Notes: generated by a model from the sequence alone, not told the origin. DNA of 64,000 bases from JAWKUK01 sp041398605 (GCA_041398605.1 JAWKUK010000003.1:248001-312000), one strand, 5' to 3'; positions 1 through 9,422 are shown, counted from the first letter of the stretch. A program made the numbers and translations.

Positions 1-29
1 GCCGCGATTTTCTTTTGGATGGGGTTCAT
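1..29 (-). CDS. 5' end of a gene running off the window
   Basis: An ATG at 29-27 opens a reading frame M-N-P-I-Q-K-K-I-A-A that leaves the window at base 1. It is co-directional with the PilO/GspM-like gene upstream and begins 18 nt after that gene's stop, which fits the next gene of a pilus or secretion operon. Only about nine codons are visible, so function and even reality are uncertain. Confidence 0.4.
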
Positions 30-47
30 GGGGTCGCCCTGAATGGC

Positions 48-677
48 TCAGAGGGAGGGGGCATCGGTTGTTGGCGCGGAGTGGGCGGTCGTGGCTTGAG
101 TCGGGACCCGGTGGAAGAGGCCGAGCCGAAGCACGAACTCGAAGTCCGTGGATTGCGCTGCGCCGCGCGTCAAGACCGCCTCGAGGACTGATGTCGGCAG
201 CCCCTGCTGGCGGAGGCCATCAAGGATCGCGACGATGCGGGTGAGAGGGGCCGTTCCCGCCATGACGACCTCCCGCATCATCACGGACTCCCCGCGGACA
301 GAGAGCCCCAAGTCCGTGGACTCTCCGACCTGCGCGCGTGTGAGGTTCAGCGCGAGCACCTCACCAAGGAAGCGGAGCCGGTTGAAGAGTTCGACCTCAG
401 AGATCGGCGCGGGGATGAGCGCTCGCAGCGCTCCTGCCGCCGATTCGACCTCAGCGATCGCCTCGAGGTCGCCAAAGCGAAGCAGCTCCTCACGCGCTCG
501 TTCTGCGCGCGCCGCGCGTTCGCGCGCGTGATCGAGCTGCTCGCGGGCATCGCCAACGCCAGTCACACTCGGCACAGTGACGCCTGCGAGCAAGAGCGGC
601 ACGACGACGGCCGGCAGGTAGGGCGCCGTCACGCGCAGCCGGCGCCGACCGCGGAGGTTGGTTATGGGCGCGCTCAT
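48..677 (-). CDS. PilO/GspM-like inner-membrane assembly protein
   Basis: A 209-residue protein with a short basic N-terminus, one membrane segment at about residues 18-38, a coiled-coil stretch rich in Arg/Glu/Ala (about 45-75) and a small C-terminal alpha/beta region. This is the architecture of PilO or GspM, which bridge the inner membrane to the pilus or type II secretion machine. The ATG at 677 overlaps the stop of the PilM/N-like gene (ATGA) and has a strong AAGGAGG four bases upstream, which fixes the start. Sequence identity to any named PilO is not obvious, so the call rests on architecture and on its PilM/N-like neighbour. It is distant from the pilus ATPase cluster at 33.6-39.2 kb. 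Confidence 0.55.
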   Translation of the reverse strand: MSAPITNLRGRRRLRVTAPYLPAVVVPLLLAGVTVPSVTGVGDAREQLDHARERAARAERAREELLRFGDLEAIAEVESAAGALRALIPAPISEVELFNRLRFLGEVLALNLTRAQVGESTDLGLSVRGESVMMREVVMAGTAPLTRIVAILDGLRQQGLPTSVLEAVLTRGAAQSTDFEFVLRLGLFHRVPTQATTAHSAPTTDAPSL

Positions 678-2107
678 TGGCCCTCCTTGAGGGTGGCTTC
701 ACCGTGGAACGCGAGCGTGCTCGCCATGGTCCCGGACATGCGCGGCGTCGCGACCTCGAAGTTGGTGAGCAGCGCCGATTGCTGCGCTCGAGCGAGCATC
801 CCGTCGATCGCGGTCTGCGCCGCCACTGGCGCCGAAGGCATCTCGCCGGCGAGCTTGACGATCCCTGCGTCCTCGCCGTCACTCGCCACGGAGAAGCTCG
901 TCAGCGCCGCGGAGTCGCCAACGAGCGTCAACGCGTCGCGAAGCGTCGCCTCGAGTGGGATCCCGTGGCGGCCGAGGAATTCAGCGCGCTTGCGCTGCAA
1001 CGCAAGCTCCTCCATGGCGGAGCGCACCCGTCCCTGGTCGGCGACGAGCTGGTCGCAGGTCGCCGCTTGCTCCTGCAGCGCGCGCTGCTCCGCTATGATC
1101 CGATCGCGATGTCCGCGCGCGTCGTCAAAGCTGACGTATGCGGCGACCGAGGCCATGACGGCGCTCGCCGCGGCGACGAGCGCGACTCGGCTCCGCAAGG
1201 GCGCCAAGGGTACGTCGATCGAGATCTGGACCGGCGAGACGCTGCGACAGGCCGCAAGCGCGACCATGCGCGCTGCGCGCATGCCCTCGGTGCTCTCGCG
1301 AACGAGGCGTTGGATCTTCGAGCTGGGCAACGCGGCCCGCACGGCAAACTCCAAACGCTCAGCCCAACGCGGGGCGAACCCGACCAGGACGACGCGGTCG
1401 ATCGAGCCGCCGCGGCTCCGCCGACGCCAGAACGCATCGAAGCCTCGCAGCTCCTGAACCAGGACCTTGGCCATCGAGGCGTCGTCATCGAAGCGAGTCG
1501 TCAACACCGACTGGTGGACGAGCTCTCCGCCGTGCAGGAGGTGAACACCCGTGGCTCCCCCCTCCATGCCAACGGCGAGGCATGACTCGTTTGCGCTATG
1601 GTCGATGACGGTCTCGGCGGCGGAGGCGAGGGCCATGCGCTCAGAGACGACGCGCCGCACGGAGAACCCCTTCTCTCGCAGCGCATAGCGCAGCGCGAGG
1701 TAGTGGCTCCTTCGCAGCGCGAGCAGCATCCACTTGCGCTCCTTCGCGCCCTCTTCGACGTCGAGCGGTAGCGCTGCATAGAGCGTCTCTTCGGGCGCGG
1801 CGTCGATGAGCATGGCCGCCTTGCGTTGCAGGACGACGCGCAGCTCCTTGGGCGGCGTTTGCGGCAGCCCGAGGACACGCTGATGCAAGATCGAGGAGCC
1901 GAGCGCCAGGATGCAGGGTCCGGGCTCGCATTTCACGCTCTTGACGAGGTTCAGCGCCCGTGTCGCGGCGCTTGCCCCCGGCTCAATCGGCTCGGCCAGC
2001 CGAGCAAAGCGGCTCCCCTGCTCGTCAGTGCTGAGGAACTCAATACCGTCCGCTCCTACGAGCAAGACGGGCAGCGGGCTGCGGGGGTTCTTCGATCGAC
2101 TGTGCAT
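674..2107 (-). CDS. PilM-PilN fusion / GspL-like assembly protein
   Basis: A 477-residue protein. Residues about 10-290 look like an actin-fold PilM/GspL cytoplasmic domain (opening PVLLVGADGIEFL, later LVGFAPRW). A membrane segment follows at about 310-328, then a coiled coil (about 330-380) and a small periplasmic domain like PilN/GspL. In classical type IV pilus systems PilM and PilN are separate proteins; here they are joined, as in GspL. It would recruit the assembly ATPase to the inner membrane and pair with the PilO/GspM-like protein encoded immediately downstream through an ATGA overlap. The start is the ATG at 2107; no good Shine-Dalgarno is visible. The family assignment is by architecture. 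Confidence 0.6.
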   Translation of the reverse strand: MHSRSKNPRSPLPVLLVGADGIEFLSTDEQGSRFARLAEPIEPGASAATRALNLVKSVKCEPGPCILALGSSILHQRVLGLPQTPPKELRVVLQRKAAMLIDAAPEETLYAALPLDVEEGAKERKWMLLALRRSHYLALRYALREKGFSVRRVVSERMALASAAETVIDHSANESCLAVGMEGGATGVHLLHGGELVHQSVLTTRFDDDASMAKVLVQELRGFDAFWRRRSRGGSIDRVVLVGFAPRWAERLEFAVRAALPSSKIQRLVRESTEGMRAARMVALAACRSVSPVQISIDVPLAPLRSRVALVAAASAVMASVAAYVSFDDARGHRDRIIAEQRALQEQAATCDQLVADQGRVRSAMEELALQRKRAEFLGRHGIPLEATLRDALTLVGDSAALTSFSVASDGEDAGIVKLAGEMPSAPVAAQTAIDGMLARAQQSALLTNFEVATPRMSGTMASTLAFHGEATLKEGQ

Positions 2108-2272
2108 TGGGGACGGCGGACTCTGGAAGTCGCTGTCCCGTTTTCGGCCGGCCGCACCTCGACCTTAAGGCGCGCGGGCCTAGAACTGAGCTCGCCGCAT
2201 CCAAGCGGAAATTCGTTCCGACTCACGGCGTGCAATGCGCGCCTTTGACGCGATCGATCCGCGTCGTCCAAG

Positions 2273-3208
2273 CTATGGGGTGAGGGCGCGAGCGACCGCG
2301 CGGAGGCGCTCGACCGCGGTGCCTCGCACCTGCACCACCCAAGGCCCCAACGCGCCCTGTGCAGCCACGTTGGCGTCTCGACCGCCCTGAGCCGCGCCGA
2401 TTCGAGCGAGCGCGACCTCACCCTTGGCGCCCACGACGCGGACCGTCAGAGCGGCCGGATCGAGGCCATGTTCAGGCGCCGGTCCGGCGGCCAGGATCGC
2501 CAGCGGGTAGAGCTTGACGAGCTCATTCAAGAGGCGCTCGACCCGCTCGCGGGGCACCTCGCTCCCTTCACCATCAAACCACCGGTCATAGCGGTCAGGG
2601 TCGCGGACAACGGTCACGCTGGGCCAGCCCGCGCCGGCGTCCGCTGGCGCCAGCTCGATCCGGGTCGCGAGCGTCGCGTCCACTGTGATGAGCGGCGAGC
2701 CGAGCCGCCACGCTTGAAGGTCGGACGAGGTCGTGGGGAGCGCGCCCGCGCCGAAGACCGCGTCTTGGCCCCGGAGACGCACGTACGCCGCGCCCGTCGG
2801 CGCGCGCGCGACAAGCAGATCAGCGAGCACTCCGTCGGACACATCGAAGACCGTGAAGCGCTGCGCGGCGCCTTCGTCGAGGCCGTACTCCGCGTGCCGC
2901 TTTGGGTCCTCGGTCAAGAGGTCCAGAGACGTGAGGCTCCCGAGCCGCTCGATCACCCGCGCGACGAGCAGCGGCTCAGCGGGATATCCAAAGAGATCGG
3001 GCAGCACCCACTCGCCGTTGACGCGCTCGACCCGCACGGACCGCCCGTCCGCTGCGAGCTCGAGGCGCGCTGCGCTCGCAGTGGTCAACGTAGGAAAGAG
3101 GCGCGTGATGGCGCGCGTCGGCGCCGCCTCACGGCCGCCGAAGACCAGGAGGCCAGTCAGCGTGACCAGCGCTCCAGCCAGCACAACATTGCGCCGAGCG
3201 ATCCTCAA
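2273..3208 (-). CDS. DUF4340 domain protein of Gld-type ABC operon
   Basis: A 311-residue protein with an N-terminal membrane anchor (about residues 7-24) and an extracytoplasmic domain matching DUF4340, with the typical segments RVNGEWVLP and GFPAEP-like FGYPAEP near residues 55-75. DUF4340 proteins commonly follow gliding-type ABC genes. The start chosen is a TTG at 3208 overlapping the previous stop (TTGA) and preceded by GGAGGTG. The frame stays open further upstream to a longer start at 3313, but that would bury the gene 105 bp in its neighbour. It is the last gene of the four-gene ABC operon and probably an accessory lipoprotein-like or anchored subunit. Substrate unknown. Confidence 0.7.
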   Translation of the reverse strand: MRIARRNVVLAGALVTLTGLLVFGGREAAPTRAITRLFPTLTTASAARLELAADGRSVRVERVNGEWVLPDLFGYPAEPLLVARVIERLGSLTSLDLLTEDPKRHAEYGLDEGAAQRFTVFDVSDGVLADLLVARAPTGAAYVRLRGQDAVFGAGALPTTSSDLQAWRLGSPLITVDATLATRIELAPADAGAGWPSVTVVRDPDRYDRWFDGEGSEVPRERVERLLNELVKLYPLAILAAGPAPEHGLDPAALTVRVVGAKGEVALARIGAAQGGRDANVAAQGALGPWVVQVRGTAVERLRAVARALTP

Positions 3209-5097
3209 CGGACACCTCCGCGGCGCACGTGTCGCTCGCGCCAGTTCCAAAACGCGCCGAAGAGCCCCACGACCGTGAGCGCGGCCCCGATCGGCGCGAG
3301 CAGCGTCCACCAACGGCGCAGGCGCGCCAGGCGCAGCGCCTCGTCCTCTTGCGCGTCGCGCTGCATCCGCTCGCGCTCGGTTGTATACGGGTCGGGGCGA
3401 TCGAGCAGCCCGACGGTGACACGCGCTTCCTTCACGAAGTCGACGAGCGGTCGCTCGCGGGGAACGCGCGAGCGCAGCTCGATCAGGTCTTCGTCCAACG
3501 TCAGCCAGTCCACCAGGTTCTCGAGGAGGAGCGCCCCCCCCGCTTGCTCGAAGGGCATCAGCACCCCGACCGACTGCGCCGCGGCTGCGTCACGCAGCCA
3601 GTCGGCGTCGCCGACGACGACCACCGACCCTGGCGTCGCCCCTGCAGGCAATGGCGCCGCGTTCACCGCGACGGTGCCGCCCGGCTGGGCTGACAGCGGG
3701 TCCCGCGCCCCAGGCGTCGGACGGCCGACGTAGGCGCTCGGCAGGGCGCCGCTGAAGGCGGACGCGAGGATATAGGCGGCCCCCGGATCACCGGCGACGG
3801 AGCCGTTGATGTCCGCGATCACTCGCCCATCGCTGGGCACCGAGCCGAGGACGCCAGCGAGTCGACCGCCTGGGCTGACCCAGGCCAGGTCCTCGCGACG
3901 GACGCCGCTCGGCGCGGGGAACCTGGCCGCATCGACGATGGGGTGCGCCCACCAAAACGTGACCTGGCGCAGGTCCCGGGTCGGGGGCAGCACCTGCGAC
4001 AGGCCCGCAGCTTGCAGGGTGATGACCGCAGGCGACCGCACCAGCGCCGCCGTGGGCTCGCCGCCCGAACCGCGCGTCAGCACACGGTGGGTGGTCGCCC
4101 ATTCTGAGTCCCAAACGTGCTGCGCACGCACGTCAGCGCCGATCGTCCGCAGGAACCGCCCGAGCTCGCTCGCCATCGGGCTCGCGGGTGTCGCCGCCCG
4201 CGGATAGCCCGTGATCCAGTTGAACACGGGGTCATCGACGGCAACGATCAGGCGCCCGCCTCGTTGAACAAACTGGTCCAGCTCGAACACCGCACGTGGA
4301 TGCACCCAATCCGAGGCGACGGCGATGACGACGTCGACGTCGCTCGGCACCGGGAGGCCCTCTGCGAGGCCCGTCAGCTCACGCACGTCCTTGCTGCGCG
4401 ACAGCGCCTGGGCCACGGAGCCGAAGGTCGGCCAACCAGCTTGCGCCGAAGCGCCCGCCGAGCCAGTCGCTGAGCCAGTCGCCTGGCCAGTCGCTGCGGG
4501 CGCGGTGAACGGCGCGCCAAAGAAGCCGACGACGATCCGACGCTCACGCAGCAGCGCGTGGAGCGCCGAAGCAAACTGCACCTCGAAGCGCCAAGGCTGC
4601 GCAAACGGCACAGCTTGCTCTCGACCGCGATAACGCAGCGTCAGCCCGAGCCAAACGTCCTCGTCGATCGTCTCCGTGCCGCGCGAACGGCTCTCTCGCT
4701 GCGGGCGCACCCCGGCGCGCTGCGCCTCGCTTCGGGCCGTCGTCGACAGTGCTGGATCGAAGTCGACGATCTCCATGCGACCGCGCGCGAGCGCACGGAA
4801 CTCTTGGAGCTGCGCGTCGATTCGGGCGCGGCCGAGCTGGACATCGCCGAGCTCTGTATCGCGCGTGAAGTAGGTGCGCACCTGGAGCCGGTCCTCGAGG
4901 CCGCCGAGGAGCCGCTGGGTCGCGGCCGACACAGAGAACAACTGGTCCTCTGAAAGGTCACGCCGCAGGTTGAGCCGGTCGGCCGCGAGCAAGTTTCCGA
5001 CGACGACGACCCCCGCCAGAAGCGCGACGGAGAGCCACGTATTGAAGCGCGCTTCACGGCGCGTAAGCGGCCGTGCGACCCGCGGAGCCGTGCCCAT
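3205..5097 (-). CDS. GldG-family ABC transporter auxiliary protein
   Basis: A 630-residue protein with an N-terminal membrane segment (about residues 20-40), a large extracytoplasmic GldG-type region beginning with the LRRDLSEDQLFSVS segment and containing RVRTYF-like strands, and a C-terminal membrane helix (about 595-615). Such proteins pair with ABC-2 permeases in gliding-type (GldA/F/G) or Nos-like export systems. The ATG at 5097 shares a base with the permease stop (TGATG) and sits eight bases after GGAGG, so it is preferred over an upstream GTG at 5106. A 12-bp tandem repeat at 4460-4495 expands a Gly/Ala/Thr/Ser linker in the middle of the protein. Confidence 0.8.
   Translation of the reverse strand: MGTAPRVARPLTRREARFNTWLSVALLAGVVVVGNLLAADRLNLRRDLSEDQLFSVSAATQRLLGGLEDRLQVRTYFTRDTELGDVQLGRARIDAQLQEFRALARGRMEIVDFDPALSTTARSEAQRAGVRPQRESRSRGTETIDEDVWLGLTLRYRGREQAVPFAQPWRFEVQFASALHALLRERRIVVGFFGAPFTAPAATGQATGSATGSAGASAQAGWPTFGSVAQALSRSKDVRELTGLAEGLPVPSDVDVVIAVASDWVHPRAVFELDQFVQRGGRLIVAVDDPVFNWITGYPRAATPASPMASELGRFLRTIGADVRAQHVWDSEWATTHRVLTRGSGGEPTAALVRSPAVITLQAAGLSQVLPPTRDLRQVTFWWAHPIVDAARFPAPSGVRREDLAWVSPGGRLAGVLGSVPSDGRVIADINGSVAGDPGAAYILASAFSGALPSAYVGRPTPGARDPLSAQPGGTVAVNAAPLPAGATPGSVVVVGDADWLRDAAAAQSVGVLMPFEQAGGALLLENLVDWLTLDEDLIELRSRVPRERPLVDFVKEARVTVGLLDRPDPYTTERERMQRDAQEDEALRLARLRRWWTLLAPIGAALTVVGLFGAFWNWRERHVRRGGVR
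4460..4495 (-). repeat. 12-bp tandem repeat inside the GldG-like gene
   Basis: Three near-identical 12-bp units (consensus GAGCCAGTCGCT on the plus strand) lie in frame in the GldG-like gene and encode A-T-G-S/Q repeats. The repeat extends a flexible linker without disturbing the frame. Confidence 0.85.
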
Positions 5098-5846
5098 CAG
5101 CGCCACCTCCGGCGCTCGACGGCGACGACGTTCAACGTCAGGCCGAAGACGATGAACAGCGCGAAGTAGACGCCGTCACGGGCGTCGACGACGCCCAGCG
5201 CTGCGCTGTCGAGGAAGTGCGCGCCTGGCGCGGAGTACCGCAATGTGCCCGCGAGCCAGGCCGGCATCAGCGCGACGGCGAAGTCGAGCGCCCACAGGCC
5301 GACCAGGAGCGCAGCGCCCAGGAGGAATGCCGCGAGCTGCTCTTCCACCAGCGCCGAAACCCAGAGCGCGAGGGCGCAATAGGCCGCAGCCAGGATGATC
5401 GCGCCGCCGAGGCCGACCCACACCGGCCCCCAATCGAGGTCCCCGAGCCCAGCGACGGCCACAGCCGACGGGATGACGGCAACGGACACCATCAGCGCGA
5501 GCAGGACCGTGCGCGCGAGGAACTTGCCCAGCGCGACCTCCGAGGCGCGGACAGGCCACGTCAGCACCAGCTCTTCGGTGCCCGAGCGCCGCTCCTCAGC
5601 CCAGGCAGACATCGACAGGGCCGGCACGAGCAGCGCCAGCAACAGCGGGAGCCAGGTGAAGAGCACGATCAAATTGGCTTGCCCGCCTTCGAAGAGCCCA
5701 GGCAGCGGCTGCCGCCCCACCGGGAACCCGACTAGGAAGAAGAGCAGCGGCAAGACGACGACGAACATCGCGAGCGCGACGTAGGTGATCGGAGCTTCGA
5801 AGAGCGCGCCCAGCTCCCGGCGCATCACGGCGAGGATACGCGTCAC
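5097..5846 (-). CDS. ABC-2 type permease (GldF-like)
   Basis: A 249-residue polytopic protein with about six membrane segments and the typical ABC-2 start (RRELGALFEAPITYV) followed by RRSGTEELVLTWPV, the signature of GldF/NosY-like permeases. The start is GTG at 5846, overlapping the ATPase stop (GTGA). It would form the membrane channel with the ATPase encoded upstream and the GldG-like auxiliary protein encoded downstream. Substrate unknown; a role in gliding is not implied by the family alone, since these trios are widespread in planctomycetes and others. Confidence 0.85.
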   Translation of the reverse strand: MTRILAVMRRELGALFEAPITYVALAMFVVVLPLLFFLVGFPVGRQPLPGLFEGGQANLIVLFTWLPLLLALLVPALSMSAWAEERRSGTEELVLTWPVRASEVALGKFLARTVLLALMVSVAVIPSAVAVAGLGDLDWGPVWVGLGGAIILAAAYCALALWVSALVEEQLAAFLLGAALLVGLWALDFAVALMPAWLAGTLRYSAPGAHFLDSAALGVVDARDGVYFALFIVFGLTLNVVAVERRRWR

Positions 5847-6967
5847 GGGCGCGCCTCCGGTGGTCGTGCGTCGGCGAGTGACACTTCGCCTGCGGCCTCG
5901 AACGGGCCGCTGACGGACGGCGCCGACTCGGCCGCCGTGGCTCGGCGCTGCACGCCGCGGGTGCGCTCGAGGAAGATCCGCTCGAGGGTCGCGACCTCAT
6001 GGCGCAGCTCCACCAGCGAGAACGCGCCGGCGTGGATCGAGCGCGCGACACGCTCCGCGGCTTCGAAGCGCCCTTCGACCGCGAGCAGGAAGCGCACGCG
6101 ACCGGCCTCCCCGCGTGCCGCGACCTCAACCCTCGCGACGCCCTCCACCGCTGCGAGCGCGACGCGCGCGGCCGCCTCGTGAGCGGCGCCGGTCAGGCCC
6201 CCCACCGTTACGGACAGCGCCTCGCCGACGCCGTCCGCGAGCTCGAGCAGCCCGCCGTCGGCGACCACCCGGCCGCCGGCAAGGATGACGACGCGGCGGC
6301 AGACCTCCTCGACCTCGGGCAAGACGTGCGTCGACAGGAGGATCGTCTTCTCGCGCGCGAGCTGCACGACGAGGTCACGGATGCGCACGATCTCGCCGGG
6401 GTCGAGCCCGCTCGTGGGCTCGTCGAGGATCAACGCGACCGGGTCCGAGAGGAGCGCCTGCGCGAGGCCGACGCGCTGCCTGTACCCCTTCGAGAGGGTA
6501 TGGATGCGGCGCTGCGTGTAACCATCGAGGTCCGTCGCCGCGATGACACGCGCGATCGCGTCCCGGCGCCGCGCCCCAGACAGGCCGTGCAAGCGACCGA
6601 CGAACTCGAGGTACCGATCGACGCGCATCTCGCGGTACAGCGGCGTGTTCTCGGGCAGATAGCCCACCGCGCGCCGCGCACCGAGGTCCCCACCGGCGGC
6701 TGGTCGCCCCAGGACAAGCGCGTCGCCTTCGTCCGGCTCGAGGGACCCCGTCAGCATGCGCATGGTCGTGCTCTTACCCGCGCCATTCGGCCCGAGGAAC
6801 CCGACCAGCTCGCCGCGCGCGACACGGAATGACACATGGTCCACCGCGAGGACCGCCCCGAAGCGCTTCACGAGCCCCTGGGCGACGAGGACAGCCTCAT
6901 CGCCGCCCGCTGGCCGGGACACGACGGCGCCGGTCGCCGATTCAAATGCCGAGGCTCGTTCGCTCAT
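5843..6967 (-). CDS. ABC transporter ATP-binding protein (GldA-like)
   Basis: A 374-residue ATPase: Walker A GPNGAGKST near residue 58, signature LSKGYRQRVG, Walker B ALILDEPTSGLDP and the switch histidine in LLSTHVLPEVE. The C-terminal 130 residues, including the VRFLLAVEG stretch, are the extension common to ABC-2 export ATPases of the GldA/CcmA type. The ATG at 6967 opens the four-gene operon. The last about 40 residues are Ala/Glu/Pro-rich and unconserved. It powers the adjacent permease. Confidence 0.9.
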   Translation of the reverse strand: MSERASAFESATGAVVSRPAGGDEAVLVAQGLVKRFGAVLAVDHVSFRVARGELVGFLGPNGAGKSTTMRMLTGSLEPDEGDALVLGRPAAGGDLGARRAVGYLPENTPLYREMRVDRYLEFVGRLHGLSGARRRDAIARVIAATDLDGYTQRRIHTLSKGYRQRVGLAQALLSDPVALILDEPTSGLDPGEIVRIRDLVVQLAREKTILLSTHVLPEVEEVCRRVVILAGGRVVADGGLLELADGVGEALSVTVGGLTGAAHEAAARVALAAVEGVARVEVAARGEAGRVRFLLAVEGRFEAAERVARSIHAGAFSLVELRHEVATLERIFLERTRGVQRRATAAESAPSVSGPFEAAGEVSLADARPPEARP

Positions 6968-7031
6968 CTGGTCTGCGCTCCATGAGCCGCTGCTGCGCGC
7001 GCTCGAGCACTACCTTGGTCAGGTCGCCAGG

Positions 7032-8768
7032 TCACGCCTCGGGGTCGACGTTGAATCGCTCGAGGAAGTCCGCGGTCTTGGCCGCCTCGCCCAGGCGCGT
7101 GACGAGCAGGTCCATCGCCTCGGCGAAGTGCATCCGCGCCAGAACGCGCCGGAGCGTGTGGATCTGCTTCAGGCGCTTCGTCCCGACGATCTTCTCTTCC
7201 TTGCGCGTCCCCGACTTCTCGACGTCGATCGCGGGGAAGATGCGCCGATCAGCGAGCTTCCGCGACAGCACGATCTCGCAGTTGCCGGTGCCCTTAAACT
7301 CCTCGAAGACCATCTGGTCCATGCGGGACCCAGTGTCGACGAGACAGGTACCGATGATGGTCAGGCTGCCCGCTTCGACCGTGTTGCGCGCCGAGCCGAA
7401 GATCTTGCGCGGCCGCTCCATCGCGCGGCTATCGAGGCCGCCCGACATCGTCCGGCCGGTGCTCGCCTGATTGTTGTAAGCGCGCGCCAGGCGCGTGATC
7501 GAGTCGAGCAGGAGGACGACGTCCTCGCCGGCCTCGACGAGGCGACAGGCGCGTTTCCACACCGTCTCCGCCAACTCGATGTGGTGCTTGGCCGACTCAT
7601 CGGCCGTCGACACGAACACCTTGCCACGTGTGACGCTGCGCTGCCATTCCGTCGCTTCCTCCGGGCGCTCGTCGATCAGGAGGACGAGCAGATGCACGTC
7701 CGGGTACCCCGCTTCGATGCCCGCTGCAAACTGGCGCAAGAGCGTCGTCTTCCCGGCGCGCGGCGGCGCGACGAGGATCGCGCGCTGACCGCGCCCGATC
7801 GGCGCGAGGAGGTCGACCACGCGCATCGCGACCTCGTCCGTCACGTCTCCGATCGCGTAGTGGAAGTCCGGGTCGATGCTCGTCAGCCCGGCAAACGCGA
7901 GCTTGTTCTTCCAGACCTTCGGGTCCTTGCCGTCGATGGTCTGGATGTCGTCGAGCTGCAGCTTGTGCTTGAAGCCCTTCGAAACGCGGCCAAAGACGAG
8001 CATCCCGTCGCGCAGCTTGAACTGCTGGACCAGGCGCTTGGGCACATAGATGTCCCACTTGGAGGGCAACCACTGGTACTCCTCCTGGCGCAGCAGACCG
8101 ATGCCACCCTTGTCCACGATGAACATGCCGCCGGCCTCACGCGGGGTCGGCTGCGACGCGCGCGGATCGCGGCCGCCGGGGAGCTCGTCCCACGGCGTCT
8201 CACCGTCGTCGCCGCCTGACTCCGAGCGCTCCTCCGGGTCCTCCGGGCCTTCGCCGTGGCCAGCCCGAGCGCTACCTTTGGGCCCGCCGTCGCGGCGGGG
8301 CCTTTGCTCCGTGGCGCCGCCGCCGCTCCGGTCGGCATCCCGTGGGCCATCCGGGTTTTGCCCGTCCCGCTTGCGGCCGCGGCGCTTGCGCTTCGTCCCG
8401 GCCTGGTTGGCAGCGCCGTGCGCGGCGCCTTGTGCGTCCTGTCCGCCCGAGGCCGCCGCAGGTCGGCGGTCCCCAGCGGGGCGGCGGCGCTCACGGCCCG
8501 CGCCCTGTCCGCCAGCGGAGCCGGCGTCGGCGTCACCCTCTGTGGACTCGCCCCCTTCCTCATCTCCGCCGTCGTCGTCACCAGCGTCACCCTCGGCCCC
8601 GTCATCGGTCGAGCCGTCAGGGGCCCCTTTGCGGCGCCGTCTGCGGCGACCACCACGGCGGCTTCGGCGGCGCTTGCCGCCCTCCTTGGTGTCGCCACCA
8701 CCATCCGGCAACGTGCCGAACGGGAGGTTCTTCTGGACACCAGTGGTGCTGCTCTCGGATGAGGTCAA
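7032..8768 (-). CDS. rho: Transcription termination factor Rho with long basic N-terminal extension
   Basis: A 578-residue Rho. Residues from about 212 to the end are canonical: the RNA-binding cold-shock fold (GGIGLLRQEEYQWLP, DIYVPKRLVQQF), Walker A APPRAGKTTLL, the Q- and R-loop segments, and the block with RKIFGSARN and TGSRMDQMVFEE. The first about 210 residues are low complexity, Arg/Gly/Asp-rich, with strings of Arg and Lys (RRSRRGG, RRRRRR), and replace the usual helical Rho_N domain. The start is TTG at 8768; no ATG occurs before the conserved core and no clear Shine-Dalgarno is seen, so the exact N-terminus is uncertain. It is transcribed alone after a 650-bp leader, consistent with the autoregulation known for rho. 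Confidence 0.95.
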   Translation of the reverse strand: MTSSESSTTGVQKNLPFGTLPDGGGDTKEGGKRRRSRRGGRRRRRRKGAPDGSTDDGAEGDAGDDDGGDEEGGESTEGDADAGSAGGQGAGRERRRPAGDRRPAAASGGQDAQGAAHGAANQAGTKRKRRGRKRDGQNPDGPRDADRSGGGATEQRPRRDGGPKGSARAGHGEGPEDPEERSESGGDDGETPWDELPGGRDPRASQPTPREAGGMFIVDKGGIGLLRQEEYQWLPSKWDIYVPKRLVQQFKLRDGMLVFGRVSKGFKHKLQLDDIQTIDGKDPKVWKNKLAFAGLTSIDPDFHYAIGDVTDEVAMRVVDLLAPIGRGQRAILVAPPRAGKTTLLRQFAAGIEAGYPDVHLLVLLIDERPEEATEWQRSVTRGKVFVSTADESAKHHIELAETVWKRACRLVEAGEDVVLLLDSITRLARAYNNQASTGRTMSGGLDSRAMERPRKIFGSARNTVEAGSLTIIGTCLVDTGSRMDQMVFEEFKGTGNCEIVLSRKLADRRIFPAIDVEKSGTRKEEKIVGTKRLKQIHTLRRVLARMHFAEAMDLLVTRLGEAAKTADFLERFNVDPEA

Positions 8769-9422
8769 CGGTTCGGATCCTAGGGGGAAACGCAGGGTCC
8801 GGCGCCCGGCGAAGCGCCAGACGAGGACGGAGGAATGGGTCGGCCGCGGCGCGGGCCGAGGGATCCGGCGCGAGCGCGGACCCGAAGCGAAGTGGGGCCC
8901 GAAGGTGCAGCGGGACCCGGAGAGAGTGCGAGCCGGTCAGCCCAGGTCCGAGGCGTACGGGCGAACCCGTCAACGAAGACCTGAGACTGCGGGCAGCGCG
9001 AGCGCCCAAGGGAGGGCGTGACGCTGGCCGCGGCGCAGGGCAGGACATGGGGTCGGAGGCCTGAGACACCCCCGAGCGGTAGGCCGGGGACGGAGCACTT
9101 CGACAGGTCCGAGCACCGCAGCAGGACCCGCCCCGAGGGCAGCCCTACGCGCTGGCTCCGGCCGCGACGACCTGTTGAGAATGGCGCGGGCCCACGGGTG
9201 ATGCAAGCCTCGTCTCGAATTCGGCCGGCTCCGGTTCCAGCAACCCCGGTTCCAGCAAACCCGGCTCTAGCGAGCCCGATCCGGCGACCTAGGTCCAAGC
9301 CTGGGACGTCGGCCCCGGCCGGTCGAGCGCCTGGCCCCGATGGGGACCGCTCCCCCCGGGCGACCTCCCGAGAGGTCAGGCTCGTCCAACCCGGAGGGGC
9401 CGTCGACTCCCAGGAGGGAAGG
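8769..9422. other. 650-bp non-coding region between tRNA-Pro and rho
   Basis: No reading frame here has a recognisable domain on either strand; long open frames are expected at this G+C. It is the upstream leader of rho. It contains a period-15 tandem repeat (9233-9277). No RNase P, SRP or tmRNA signature was recognised. Confidence 0.6.
9233..9277. repeat. 15-bp intergenic tandem repeat, 3 units
   Basis: Three adjacent 15-bp units (GGTTCCAGCAACCCC, then two variants with one and several changes) lie upstream of rho and downstream of tRNA-Pro. On the minus strand they read as a five-residue periodic peptide (G-V-A-G-T type), although no credible gene covers them. Confidence 0.8.
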
